Source: Gordionus sp. m RMFG-2023
Taxonomy: Eukaryota; Nematomorpha; Gordioida; Chordodea; Parachordodidae
Direction: 5' to 3'
DNA length: 64,000 bases
Assembly: GCF_954871325.1 (NCBI RefSeq)
Contig: NC_088775.1
Location: forward strand, 67,433,561 to 67,497,560
Position 1 is the stretch's first letter; each line of letters starts with the position of its first letter. Positions 25,182-36,914 of the stretch are shown here, in pieces. A model generated the notes under the pieces. That model worked only from the letters and a program-made list of their open reading frames with translations, had not been told where the DNA came from and did not search any database. The translations under genes were made by a program, and so were the position numbers.

Positions 25182-27580
25182 TCTATAATATATAAAAGCC
25201 TTGTCACAAAAATCATGTCACTTTTCATGTCCCACTTTTCATGTCCCACTTTTCATATCACACTTTATAATATATATTCAAAAAATCGTTAATTTTGAAA
25301 AGTACCTATGGCCCAATCGGGCAAGACTTCGCTTACAAATCTAGATGGATTATTGGACTTGGGTTCGAAGTCGAACCCCGGCAAATGTTTTTTTTTCTTA
25401 ATCTGGTAAAAAAATTTTTCTCTTAATCTGACAAAATTAATCAAATAGATACGATTCAAAGTTTGTAGCTATTTTAAAATTCAAACTATTTTCCTGCACA
25501 AGATAATTAAATACATTTAGAACTTTATATGCATCAAGTACCAATTCAAGTACGAGATTTATTTAAATACTTTTTTAATTCTTGAATTTATGCATAATTT
25601 AAAATTTAAACCATTATATGGGGAATCAGAATTTTCTCTTTTATTTGATGATGGACGAATCAGAAATTTTCCTATCTTATGAGGTATTATTTAAAAATTT
25701 ATATTTATTTGGGGTTATTCTAAAATTTTCCATTATTTTTATAAAATATGCTAATAAAATATATATTTAGTAATTTTAATTTTATAATCTAAAAATTTAT
25801 TATTGCTTGATGAGAGTTTTATGTTAAAACCCTTAAGAAGGATCCATTCCACATTGAATTTTATACAACTTTATATCTTTTAATTAGGTAATTTTTATGA
25901 ATAAGTAAATATTTGCATCTCTCTTATCTTTTCTGAAATCGGCCTTTCTACATGCATTCCATAGCTTTGTATATTTTCTCATAACTTCATAATTTAATTG
26001 TAGAATGTACATTTTTCATAACTTATAACATTTTTGATTAAATGTTTAACTTTTTTGTTTTACTTATATATAATTTGACTATGATTAAAGTTAACCTCCT
26101 ATTATTTGTTAACCTAGAATATCTTTTTATTTTTTCTATTGTAATTTAATAACAATGTCTTAAATTTAAATTTATATTTTGTAACTAAATAATAAATCAT
26201 TTGGAAGGGTGGTTGTTTGTTTAAAATTTAAATTAGGAAGAACATATTTTTAGCATGGTACTTTAATTTGTATTCATGATTTTCATATAAATCAAGGCAG
26301 GAGCTAACCAGTAGAATGATAGGTAAATCAGATATTTGATCCTAATTTTGAAAAATTTTCCCAATAATATAAATGGCAAAAAATATATACATATTAGACA
26401 GATTTAATTCTTATAAACCCCTACATCACACCTATTTTTCTGGATCCAAGGAAAAAATAAATTATTCTGGGTTTTCCTGGGTTTGGGAAATATTTTTCAC
26501 AATAATATGGACTTGGAATTTTTAATTTTAAATATGGGTTAGAAATTGGCCTGAAAATTTCTTTTAGAGACATGGCCAGGCCTGATCAAAAACCAAGGCC
26601 CATGCAACTTTCATATTCTGATTGTATTTTTAAATGCATTGTGACTTTATATATTTTATTTCAGTTCTCAACTATCAAAATTATTATTATCTTTTTGAGA
26701 AAATTTTCCCAAGTGCGAGGACCTGGCTTGTGAATTTTTTTAATATTAGGCATAGGTGTAATATTTAACACAGAATATTTATATGGCCCTCAGGTAAAAG
26801 CTAATTCAAATATATTTTTATTCAAAAATAGTATTCATTCTCAGTCTTAATGGGTTGGCCTTTGTCTGAAGTAGGGGTATAAAAAATAGATATGGTTTTT
26901 AGAGATTTACCTATCTCACGGGTTGGGAAAAAATTTTGAAAATTACTATGAGTTGGCCAGGCTTGGGAAAATTTTTTTTATAAAATTTTTATAGGTTGGG
27001 CTGGGCTTGAAAAATATTTTTATAAATTATATTAGGCTGGGCTTGGGGTAAATTTTCAAAAATATTATGAGCTAGAATGCTCGTGAATTTTTTTATTATT
27101 AACTATGAGTCAGACATTGGCCTAAAAAAAATTTTATGCAGGCCTGGGCTCGGCCTGATCAAAAAACCTAGGTCCATGAAAATCTGATTTTGATTGTATT
27201 TTTAACATTATGATTATTTAAATATTTTATTTCAGTTCTCAACTACCAAAATTATTATATTCACTGGGCTTGGAAGAATGTTTCAAAATTATTATGGCTT
27301 TGTACTTTGCCTGGGAATTTTTTTAATATGAAATATTAGGTATGATCAGTAATATTTATCAAATAATATTTGTATTATCAAGTAAAAGCTTTAAATTTAA
27401 TTTTACCAAACCATAGTATTTACACTTAGTTTTAATGGATTAAACCTGGCATGAAGGGGGGGGGGAGGACGGATTAAAAGAATAATAATTGGATTTTATT
27501 TTCAAATAAGAGTTAACAACTATCATAAAAGTAAGAAGAAAATTCTCATTCCCCGTCATTTTTGACGGGCTATCTTCTAG
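25182..27580 (+). mobile_element. Helitron H1 copy a (2.4 kb, non-autonomous)
   Basis: The 5' end TCTATAATATATAAAAG follows an A at 25181. The 3' end has a perfect hairpin (CCCGTCA 27552-27558, loop TTTT, TGACGGG 27563-27569), then an 11-base spacer ending CTAG at 27580 with T next. TC...CTAG between A and T without target duplication is canonical for Helitrons. A tRNA-like module lies about 120 bp from the 5' end. No Rep or helicase domain is visible, so it needs an autonomous partner. Copy b follows immediately, head to tail. Confidence 0.9.
25300..25386 (+). promoter_or_regulatory. tRNA-like Pol III A/B box module in Helitron H1a
   Basis: A-box TGGCCCAATCGG at 25309-25320 and B-box-like GGTTCGAAGTCGAACC at 25362-25377 lie in tRNA order. 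The sequence resembles tRNA-Arg (TGGCCTAAT...GCGTC...GGTTCGA). Here the B box carries an insertion that makes it palindromic, so function is doubtful in this copy. Confidence 0.6.
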
Positions 27581-29889
27581 TAATATATATAAAAGCTTTG
27601 TCACAAAAATAGCGTTACGCTCTCATGTCACACTTTTCATGTCCAAATTTTCATGTCCCACTTTATAATATATATTCAAAAAATCGTTAATTTTGAAAAG
27701 TGTCTGTGGCCCAATCGGGAAGAACTTCGCCTATTGAACTTGGGTTCGAATCCCGGCAAATGTTTTTTTTCTTAATCTGGTAAAATATTTTTTTTCCTTA
27801 ATCTTACAAAATTAATCAAATAGATACGATTCAAAGAGTACGAGATTTATTTAAATACCTTTTTAATTCTTGAATTTATGTATAATTTAAAATTTAAACC
27901 ATTATATGGGGAATCAGAATTTTCTCATTTATTTGATGAGGGATGAATCAGAAATTTTCCTATCTTATGAGGTGTTATTTAAAAATTTATATTTATTTAG
28001 GGTTATTCTAAAGTTCTCCATTATTTTTATAAAATATGTTAAAAAAGTATATATTTAGTAATTTTAATTTATGTGTACAATTAAAAAGTCTTTTAAAATA
28101 AATTTTTATTCATTTGTATTTTATAATCTAAAAATTTATTCTTGCAGATAAGAGTTTTATGTTAAAACCCTTAAGAAGGATCCATTCCACATTGAATTTT
28201 ATACAACTTTATATCTCTTAATTAGATAATTTTTATGCATAAGTAAATATTTGCATCTCTCTTATCTTTTCAGAAATGGCCTTTCTACATGCATTCCATA
28301 GTTTTGTTTATTTTCTCATAACTTCATAATTTAATTGTAGAATGTATATTTTTCATAACTTATTATAACATTTTTGATTAATTGTATAACTTTTTTGTTT
28401 AACTTATATATAATTTGACTATGATTGTTAACCTCCTATTATTTGTAAACTTAGAATATCTTTTTATTTTTTCTTTTGTAATTTAATAACAATGTCTTAA
28501 ATTTATATTTTGTAACTAAGTAATATATCATTTGGAAGGGTGGTGGTTTGTTTAAAATTTAAATTAGAATGAACATATTTTTAGCATGGTACTTTAATAT
28601 GTATTCATGATTTTCATATAAATACCAGGCAGAAGCTAACCAGTAGAATGATAGGTAAATCAGATATTTGATCCTAATTTTGAAAAATTTTCCCAATAAT
28701 ATAAATGGCAAAAAAAATATACATATTAGACAGATTTAATTCTTATAAACCCCTACATCACACCTATTTTTCTGGATCCAAGGAAAAAATGAATTATTCT
28801 GGGTTTTCCTGGGTTTGGGAAATATTTTTCACAATTAATATGGACTTGGAAGTAGCTTGTGAAACATTTTTTAAAATTAATATAGTCTTAGATTCCTGAA
28901 AATTTTTTAATTTAAAATATTGTTTAGAAATTGGCCTGAAAATTTCTTTTGGAGACATGGCCAGGCCTGATAATAGTACCAACCCATGCAACTTTCATAT
29001 TCTGATTGTATTTTTAAATGCATTGTGACTTTTTATATATTTTATTTCAGTTCTCAACTATCAAAATTATTATGGTCTTTTTGAGAAAATTTTAAGTGCG
29101 TGGACCTGGCTTGTGAATTTTTTTAATATTAGGCATAGGTGTAATATTTAACACAGAATATTTATATGGCCCTCAGGTAAAAGCTAATTTAAATATATTT
29201 TTATAAAAATGGTATTCATTCTCAGTCATATTGGGTTGGCCAGGTTGGGAAAAAATTTTGAAAATTACTATGGGTTGGCCAGGCTTGAGAAAATTTTTTT
29301 TATAAAATTTTTATAGGTTGGGTTGGGTTTGAAAAATATTTTTATAAATTATAGCTGGGCTTGGGGAAAATTTTTCAAAAATATTATGAGCTAGAATGCA
29401 TAAGAATTTTTTTATTATTAACTATGAGTCAGACATTGGCCTAAAAAAAAATTATGCAAACCTGGGCTCAGCCTGATCAAAGGCCCATGAAAATCTGATT
29501 TTGATTGTATTTTTAACATTATGATTATTTAAATATTTTATTTCAGTTCTCAACTACCAAAATTATTATATTCACTGGGCTTGGAAGAATTTTTCAAAAT
29601 TATTATGGCTTTATACTTTGCCTGGGAATTTTTTTAATATTAAATATTAGGTATAAATGATCAGTAATAATTATCAAATAATATTGGTATTATCAAATAA
29701 AAGCTTTAAATTTAATTTTACCAAACCAGAATATTTACACTTAGTTTTAATGGATTAAACCTGGCATGAAGGGGGGGGGCGGATTAAAAGAATAATAATT
29801 GGATATAATTTTCAAATAAGAGTAACAACTATCATAAAAGTAAGAAGAAAATTCTCATTCCCAGTCATTTTTGACGGGCTATCTTCTAG
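27581..29889 (+). mobile_element. Helitron H1 copy b, tandem with copy a
   Basis: The copy starts directly at the CTAG of copy a as TAATATATATAAAAGC and ends with its own hairpin (one stem base differs: CCAGTCA) and CTAG at 29886-29889. It is colinear with copy a throughout, with small indels and point changes. The missing spacer and the absence of the initial TC fit a rolling-circle head-to-tail product, or insertion precisely at a Helitron end. No coding capacity; short frames such as the one near 28705-28899 are not conserved in copy a. Confidence 0.88.
27697..27760 (+). promoter_or_regulatory. tRNA-Arg-like Pol III module in Helitron H1b
   Basis: TGGCCCAATCGG at 27707-27718 (A box) and a perfect GGTTCGAATCC at 27743-27753 (B box), about 25 bp apart. 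That is shorter than in the other copies, because part of the anticodon region is deleted. Confidence 0.65.
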
Positions 29890-30970
29890 TATTAAGAGAA
29901 ATAATATATTTATACTTAGGCAAATAGTCGAGCTTCGGTTGTTCTTTAAATTTAAAAAGAAGATTTGATCTAATTAACTGATATTAATAATTTACTATAT
30001 CCAAAAATTTGATCGCAAACTTTTGAAACTTTATCCAAAAAGGAATAAGCTTTTTTTTTAAATTTAAAAATAAAAACGTGGCCAATTTTTTTTACAACTA
30101 TTCTTATTTTTTAAAATATTTTTAATTATAATATTCAACCAGGGAGAAAGGTAGAATGGAAATATAATATTAAAAAATTAAACATTTTATAACGGTTTGG
30201 TTGTTGTGTTTTATATTGCACGTAAAAACATTGTATTTTATTATATTTACCTAACAGCCGTAAAAACAAAAATATATAAATATAATAAATATTATATTTT
30301 GTTTATTTATGAATATGTGTAATAATAGATAGACCAAGAAAAAATATTTTGGAAACGATTTATCGATTTTTTTAAAAATACGTTTTCCAAAAGCTTTATA
30401 ATCATAATTCTTATATAAATTTTAGTTGCGGTTTAAGGTGGTTTAGTGGACGCAATTGATGCGAAAAAGTTTGGAGAATGTTTAAGTTGCCCCATATAAC
30501 CCTTATTTTGTGGAGTGGTTGGGTGGGGCATAGCTCACTTTCATTTTTAACTCTTATTTCTCGCTCATTTTTATTTTAAAAAATATTATAATAATTTTTG
30601 TAAGGAATGTCGGAAACAAAGCAAAATAATTATTATTTGTTAATATTTTACTAATAGTTATTAATTAAATTCTATTTAAAAAATTATTACGTATTTTATT
30701 ATATTAAATATAATTAACAAAGAGTTCGTCGTCATTTTTTGTTAGGTAGCATACCGCTATTTAAAATATTTGAATAATAGATATTTTCATATTTTTTGCT
30801 GATCTTTGTCAACGCTCATTTCTTTTCTTTATGAAAAAAATGTCTATTAGACATTACTCTATTTGGCTTGAAATATTTTATAGCTTAAGGGGGGAGGGGA
30901 TTTATTCTTGACTAATACATTCGGAAATAACAGACTCAACTAAACCATATTTTCGTTGTTGCTTAGCTAG
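29890..30970. other. AT-rich sequence, no gene recognised
   Basis: Nothing beyond simple-sequence richness could be supported. Confidence 0.5.
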
Positions 30971-30984
30971 GTCGAAGGCCCGAC

Positions 30985-31560
30985 CAGAGACCTTCATGGG
31001 CCTTAATTTTATGACCAACCCCGACTCCCCACCATAAAAATTTTTTAAGCCCAAGCCCAGCTCGGCCCGCATTTAATATTTGAAAAAATTCCCATGCCCG
31101 CAATAAGATTTAAAAATTTTTCCCAAGTCTAAGCCCTTCTAATTATTTTATGTATAATTATGCTGAAGTATGGAAATATAATATTTTATTAAGTAATATA
31201 TAATATTAATAAAAATGATATAGACAAATATTCTATATTTTCAAATTATCATTTAAAATATATATATTATCAACTCATTGTTTAAATTTGTCCTCTCTTC
31301 GATAACCCTTCCAATAGTTATGGAATTGCCTTCACTGGAAGCATTTGATGCTGGAATTAGCCAGGATATGATCATCATAATTGATATCCTCCTCCTTAAA
31401 CTTAATATCCAAATTTAAATACCTCATCAGCATCAGCATCAGCATCAGTCTCTTTATTAAATATTGTATCATCCTCTCATGTAGACATACTCATTAATGA
31501 GGATGAAGCTAAAAAGATTATATAGCTAAAAAGATTTATAAAGAATAATTACTTGTAGCT
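30985..31560 (-). mobile_element. hAT-D fragment with transposase C-terminus
   Basis: The left edge CAGAGACCTTCATGGGCC (from 30985) resembles the hAT-B terminus and is followed by CCCGACTCCCC / CAGCTCGGCCCGC repeats. On the minus strand near 31255-31365 the frame reads LIPASNASSEGNSI then GRVIEERTNL, the hAT dimerisation domain (usual form PASSASSERxFSxxGR). Upstream on that strand is an acidic linker encoded by the (CAGCAT)4 hexamer array at about 31428-31448. The other end was not found. Confidence 0.7.
31425..31449 (+). repeat. CAGCAT hexamer microsatellite
   Basis: Four tandem CAGCAT units. On the minus strand, in the hAT-D reading direction, they encode alternating Asp-Ala. Confidence 0.8.
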
Positions 31561-31791
31561 CTCATCCAGATAAAAAAATGTATATGAAAATTATATGAAA
31601 GATAATTATATAAAATAACAAAATATTAAAATTGCTAAAATATACTTATAATGTAACTATCGACAACAAAATGCTTGATGTTCTTTATATATAATTTTTT
31701 TTGAATAGGTGAAGGGAATTGTCATCTTACACTTTGTCTTATAGTGACAAACTTGAAAATTGTGGGGAATTGATTTTTCAATTGTTCTTTT

Positions 31792-32470
31792 TAGGGATGC
31801 ACCGATATTTTTTATCGGATCGGATCGGACCGATATTTCATCTAGTTTAAAATATCGGTGATCGGCTAATATTATAAAAATTTTCGATCCGATATAAAAT
31901 GGCGTCTTTAACAAAAATAAAATGTTATAAATTTTTAAAAAAAATATTATATCTAATCATTTATTTTTATAAATAAATTCGAAATCCATTTTATGTATAT
32001 TTTTTTAATAATAATATTTAATTAAACATTCTGCCATATTGTTATTTTTTTGCGCATTCTGTTTATAAAAATGTGCGATAATCTCTTCAGAATCTGTTTT
32101 TAGTTTGATAGTTACCATCGCTGCAGGCTAACCTCTAGTAAATTGGAAATTTTGGTATTTCTAAAAAGAAATCTTCGATAATTACTTATTATATAAAAGT
32201 GATTTAACGATAAAAATATTTTATATACTTTTAAAATTGCAATTGAATTGAATATAAATATGATCATTATAATATATTTAAATGACATAAGTTATGGTAT
32301 AGTTAAATTATAGATGTTATACTATTAAAAAGTATATTAAAAATTAAAACCATTGATATCTTAACAGAATACAAAATTAGATATGATATCGGATCGGTAA
32401 TCGGCCGATATCAATTTAATATCGGGAATATAGGATCAGCCTCCAAATGTGGTATCGGTACACCCCTAAT
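31792..32470 (+). mobile_element. hAT-H MITE (GGATGCACCGATA ends)
   Basis: Inverted ends TTAGGGATGCACCGATA and TATCGGTACACCCCTAA enclose about 680 bp rich in ATCGGATCGG / GATCGG repeats. It has no coding capacity. A second, shorter copy lies reversed at 33880-34191, sharing ATAAAATGGCGTC and the following 100 bases. No convincing target duplication. Confidence 0.75.
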
Positions 32471-32554
32471 AAAAATGATTTGGTGTTGTAATTAAAATAT
32501 TGGTAATTTAACACATTTCATTTTTAATAAAACTTTTATAGCTTAATAAAAAGA

Positions 32555-32650
32555 CATTTTTGATGGGATTGTGACCTCAATCTGGTCCCACCCAACCTAA
32601 CGCAGTCCCATTTTAGAAAAAGGTCTGGACGGGACCGCTGCACACCTATA
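32555..32650 (-). mobile_element. hAT-type terminus
   Basis: GGTCTGGACGGGACCGCTGCACACCTATA reads, reversed, as a hAT-like end TATAGGTGTGCAGCGGTCC with GGGAC/GTCCC repeats inward. No partner end or gene was found. Confidence 0.45.
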
Positions 32651-33046
32651 ACTAATCATAAAATTTCGACTTTTATATAATTTACACATAATTACGATAA
32701 ATGAGATTATTACTCTTTTCGTTTTATCGTTTATTTAATATTTATCTTATAAAAATAATTATTATTATCGATTTTTTGGCTAAAAATAAACCTTTTAAAT
32801 TTAGAAAAAGAGGTGTTTTGTTTTATCTGTTTATAAAATAATAATATATTCAATAAGGAAAGTTATAAAAAATTAGCTATAATATTTTAAATAAAAACGA
32901 AAAATAATATTAAAAATAACTAATAATATATTAAAGGCAGATCGGCTGATATTGTTATTATCATTCGGTATTAGTTGATATTTTCAATTTTTACGAGGCT
33001 AAAGGTCTATACCAAATATATTTTTTCAATTAATAATTTATCTTAA

Positions 33047-33792
33047 ATAGGGCTGTGCCGATATTTAATATCCATCGGATGGGCACCGATATTTAGCGTT
33101 TTCAAAAATATAGAAATAGATTTATTTTAAAAAACCGATCAGGTCTGATATTTTTTATTGTTTTTGGTTATTTTATAATTGTATATATAATCATATAATT
33201 TTTTTATTTTATAATAATATAATAAATTAAAGAAAGGAACATAATATATACAATTTATTTGTTGTGATGTTTAAAAAAATAGTTTAAAATTTTACTTTTG
33301 TTATATTATCTGCAAAAAGAAAAGGATTTTAAAACATCTTACGAGTCACATTCATTTAGTGTTGCTAAACAGCTCGATTTAGCCAAAACAACTCAAAATT
33401 TTAAGAGTAAATTTACCCATGCTTATTGATTTTTCCCACAAGGTTTGGAATTCTATTGGCGAAATTTCGAGGCATGGGCAATAATGTTTTGGTTAAAATT
33501 TTGATTTGGCCCTTTTTAAAAATCGCCTAAATGGAGCTATACAACACTACATGCACTCATAAACATGGCAAATATTTTAAATGAAACTATGAAAAATAAA
33601 ATACACTTAATCATTCGTGAAAGTTTGCTGCTTTTTTTTAAAGTAGAAAATATTGATATATTTATGACATTGATACAATGATAGATAGTAAATAAAAAAT
33701 CAATATAAATATCTGATCGGTATGGGATCGGTTTTAAAGTAATATTGGAAAATATAGGATCGGTGAAAAATTTGTGGATCGGCACAGCGCTA
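33047..33792 (+). mobile_element. hAT-E MITE (GGCTGTGCCGAT ends)
   Basis: Ends TAGGGCTGTGCCGATA (33047) and GATCGGCACAGCGCTA (33792) are inverted repeats. Flanking octamers ATCTTAAA and ATTTTAAG agree in 6 of 8, so this is an aged hAT duplication. The interior is non-coding. A truncated relative occurs at 62762-63186, matching the right half closely. Confidence 0.78.
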
Positions 33793-33879
33793 ATTTTAAG
33801 ATTAAAATTTCAATTTCATGATTTCAATAATAAAATCAGAGGGATTATTTTCTGGGGTTTTTCCGAGTATCAGTTATTA

Positions 33880-34191
33880 TGCACTTATAGTGCGCCTTAA
33901 TTGAGCGTTTTCGAAAAAAGCAAACCAGTTTGCGTTTTTTTAACGTTTAAATTAAATATTATTATTAAAAAAATATACATAAAATGGATTTCGATTTTAT
34001 TTATAAAAATAAATGATTTTAGACATAACTTTTAAAAAAAATTTTATAACATTTTATTTTTGTAAAAGACGCCATTTTATATCGAATCGGGTCGGAAAAT
34101 TTTATAATATTAGCCGATAACCGATATTTTAAAATGGGTGAAATATTGGCCCGATCCTATCTGATAAAAAATATCGATACATCCCTAATTT
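33880..34191 (-). mobile_element. hAT-H MITE fragment, reversed
   Basis: Reversed, the right edge reads TTAGGGATGTATCGATA and then follows the hAT-H copy at 31792 base by base for about 200 bp. Beyond 33930 it continues into AACGTTAAAAAAACGC and CACTATAAGTGC, a different TE end. Confidence 0.65.
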
Positions 34192-34488
34192 TTATTATAT
34201 TATACAATATAATTGGTAATAGGAAAAAAGCCCTTTGGAAAAGAACCTCTGGAAAAAAAATTTGGAAAAAAACTTCATGGAAAACTTCCGGAAATAAAAT
34301 CTTAAAAATTTCAAATTAAAATAGTATTTTTTTTATCAAATTTGACGCTTATAAATAACACCTTTTGAAATTCTCACATATAACATAGGATTTCTTCTAT
34401 GTGATTCTTCTTCAAATCAAAAATCAGTGTGGTGGGGGAATTATTAGGGATGCATTATCATATTAATATATGGGGGTGCAAGGTAAAT

Positions 34489-36306
34489 CAGAGACCTGCA
34501 GGCCCGGCCCCGGCCGTATTTAAAATTTTTTAAATATACCCGGGCCGGGCCTAAAATTTTTTTTTAAACATATCCGGGCCGGGCCGGGCCTAAAAATTTT
34601 TTTTTAAATATATCCGAGCCGGGACGGGCCTAAAATTGTTAAACCCGGGCCGGGCCGGGCCTTAATATTTTTTATAAAAATTTTTACATTATGAGTTAAT
34701 GGTTATAAGATTATATTATATTATAGTTATGATTAATATAATATTGGGTGATGGTTAACACTATCTAACACCCACAGATAATTTCCTGCAAATTTATTCA
34801 AAGTATTAATATATTTTTTTATAATTCATATCTAAATTTTTAAAACATATTTTACCAAAACAATCAAATAAAGGAATATCTTAAATAAGCCCCAATATTT
34901 AAGTATTATTAATATATTTTTTTATAAATCATATCTAAATTTTTAGAATATATTTTACCAAAACAATCAAATAAAGGAATATCACTTCTTGAAGTTTGTA
35001 ATACCTTTCAAAGCGAAAAAGGAGAAATAAAATTGATTTTACTTAATATAAAGCATTTTTTAATTGAAAAATTTGTTTTACACAAGTATCATTCTATTTC
35101 TCTTTTTCTCTGTCCCAAATTCAAGCAATTACGTATGTAGTCAGGGACAGATCGAAAGATGACGGAAAACTATATAAAAGATTATATTAAATTACAAGAG
35201 GCTCAGGAAGTAAATGAAATACCATCGACCAGTCAAATTACGACTGTTGTTAAACAAACTGAATCGTTTTATGACAAATGGGGCGATGGTAATTCTGGTA
35301 ATATGTCAATACCCGATGATGAATATTATAATTACATAAATAAAAAAATAGATGAAACATTTAAGGTGGATAATTTGTTAGAGTGGTGGGCGGCTCATCA
35401 AAGCGAATTTCCAATTTTAGCAAAATTGGCAATTCCTGCTTCAAGTGCAAGCTGCGAGCGGAATTTTTCCACTACTGGGAGAATTCTTGAAGAAAGAAGA
35501 AATAATCTTCAACCTGAAAAGGTAGATATGCTTCTCTTTCTTCATGATAATTTGTGAATTTTTAATATACTTTGCAAACTGTCAAATATTTATTGCATTT
35601 GTTATATTTACCTTGAGTCATGAAAGTTTTTAATCCAACATTTTTCATTATTTTTTTTTACAATATTATATTATACAATTATTTGTTAAAAATGTATATT
35701 ATAAAATAAATTATATTAATATTGTGCAATTAGATTATATTTTCAAAATACTATTTATTATACATGCATTTTTTTTAAATAGCGATTTATTTTTATTTAA
35801 TAAATTAAATAGTAAATTAAATACAATATATTATATTCTCAAAATATTTTCCATTTTTATAAATTAAATATTAGTTTTATTTTTTTTAAATGCAATATAA
35901 AATATAGTATATGCTCAAAATATTATTACCATTTTTATGAATATTAGTTTTATTTTTATAAATGCAATATAAAATATAGTATATGCTCAAAAAATCCATT
36001 TTTATAAATAACAGTTTTATAATTTTTATAAAATCAATATAATATTCTCAAAATATTAGCTTTTTACATGTATTTTTTAAATAATAAGCGATAATACTCG
36101 CTGAAAAATATGGTAAAATACCTCATAAGTGAATTTTTATATATACCAGGTCGAATATAATTTTAAAAAATTCCGAGCCGGGCCTGAAATTTTTAAATCC
36201 GGGCCGGGCCTTAAAAATTTTTTTTTAAAAAATATCTAGGCCGGGCCTAAAAAATTTAAAATTGGACCGGGCCGGGCCGTGCAAATGGTACCTCTGCAGG
36301 TCTCTG
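34489..36306 (+). mobile_element. hAT-B copy 2, complete ends
   Basis: The element runs from CAGAGACCTGCAGGCCCGG to GGTACCTCTGCAGGTCTCTG with a perfect 8-bp target duplication AGGTAAAT (34481-34488, 36307-36314). Its 1,818 bp hold only the C-terminal transposase domain, so it is a deletion derivative. The subterminal CCGGGCCGGGCC blocks are extreme GC islands in this genome. An internal duplication of about 110 bp (34797-34893 against 34907-34981) is shared with copy 1, so it predates their spread. Confidence 0.95.
35159..35557 (+). CDS. hAT-B ORF: intact C-terminal hAT dimerisation protein, 132 aa
   Basis: The frame is open from ATG at 35159 (MTENYIKDYIKLQEAQEVNE) to the stop at 35557. A short acidic, Ser/Thr-rich N-terminus leads to a helical stretch (DETFKVDNLLEWWAAHQSEF) and the full dimerisation block AIPASSASCERNFS, GRILEERRNNLQPEKVDMLL, FLHDNL. 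It is about one fifth of a normal hAT transposase: no BED finger, no DDE residues. It may simply be the last exon left after internal deletion. If expressed, it could in principle pair with a full transposase and poison it, but that is inference. Copy 1 (22743) has the same layout with a frameshift. Confidence 0.75.
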   Translation: MTENYIKDYIKLQEAQEVNEIPSTSQITTVVKQTESFYDKWGDGNSGNMSIPDDEYYNYINKKIDETFKVDNLLEWWAAHQSEFPILAKLAIPASSASCERNFSTTGRILEERRNNLQPEKVDMLLFLHDNL

Positions 36307-36529
36307 AGGTAAATGTTTTTGATTTTTACTTTTTTGCTAATTTTTATTTGGAATTTTTTTTATTACAAATTTGAATTTACATTTCTTTCAAGTGGAGGAT
36401 TATTTTTATACACTCTTATATTTTAGTATAACCTAGCAATAATTTATACTGATGAATAAATTTATATGCGAGTGCCCATGGCAATATATTTTATTGATAA
36501 ATAATTAAAAATTATATCAATGGAGTATC

Positions 36530-36845
36530 AAGGGAGGTTCCAAGAAGCAATTCTCAATTACAAACACATCGAATTGAGCTCGATTTCCTCCAGAAACTTG
36601 GAAGGTGAATCAGAGCACTCTATGCGACAAAAAACGCACAAATAATCAATGCGAAGGTTGGAATCATCGTTTTTCTAATCTGGTTGGGAATAAACATACA
36701 TCAATCTGGTGATTAAAAAAAATGAAATGCGAGGTGGCTACCGATGAAACCATGAAACGTTGCGAGGAATACCGTGATGGGGTGCGAAACCTTCCAGATT
36801 TTATAAGAGCGATTTCCTTCAATAATCGATGTCAACCCATATAAT
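36530..36845 (+). other. GC-richer island, unidentified possible exon or pseudogene
   Basis: Composition rises to about 40% GC between two TEs. On the plus strand are three short frames: MEYQGRFQEAILNYKHIELS... to 36655; an apolar stretch QIINAKVGIIVFLIWLGINI near 36640-36705 that looks membrane-spanning; and MKCEVATDETMKRCEEYRDG followed by VRNLPDFIRAISFNNRCQPI near 36720-36842. They are in different frames. I do not recognise a family. It could be a decayed host gene piece or a captured fragment. Confidence 0.3.
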
Positions 36846-36914
36846 TATTATTCTAAATTATTAATATAAATATATTTTATTACAAAATTTTGTCAAATTT
36901 AGTCTACTTAATAT

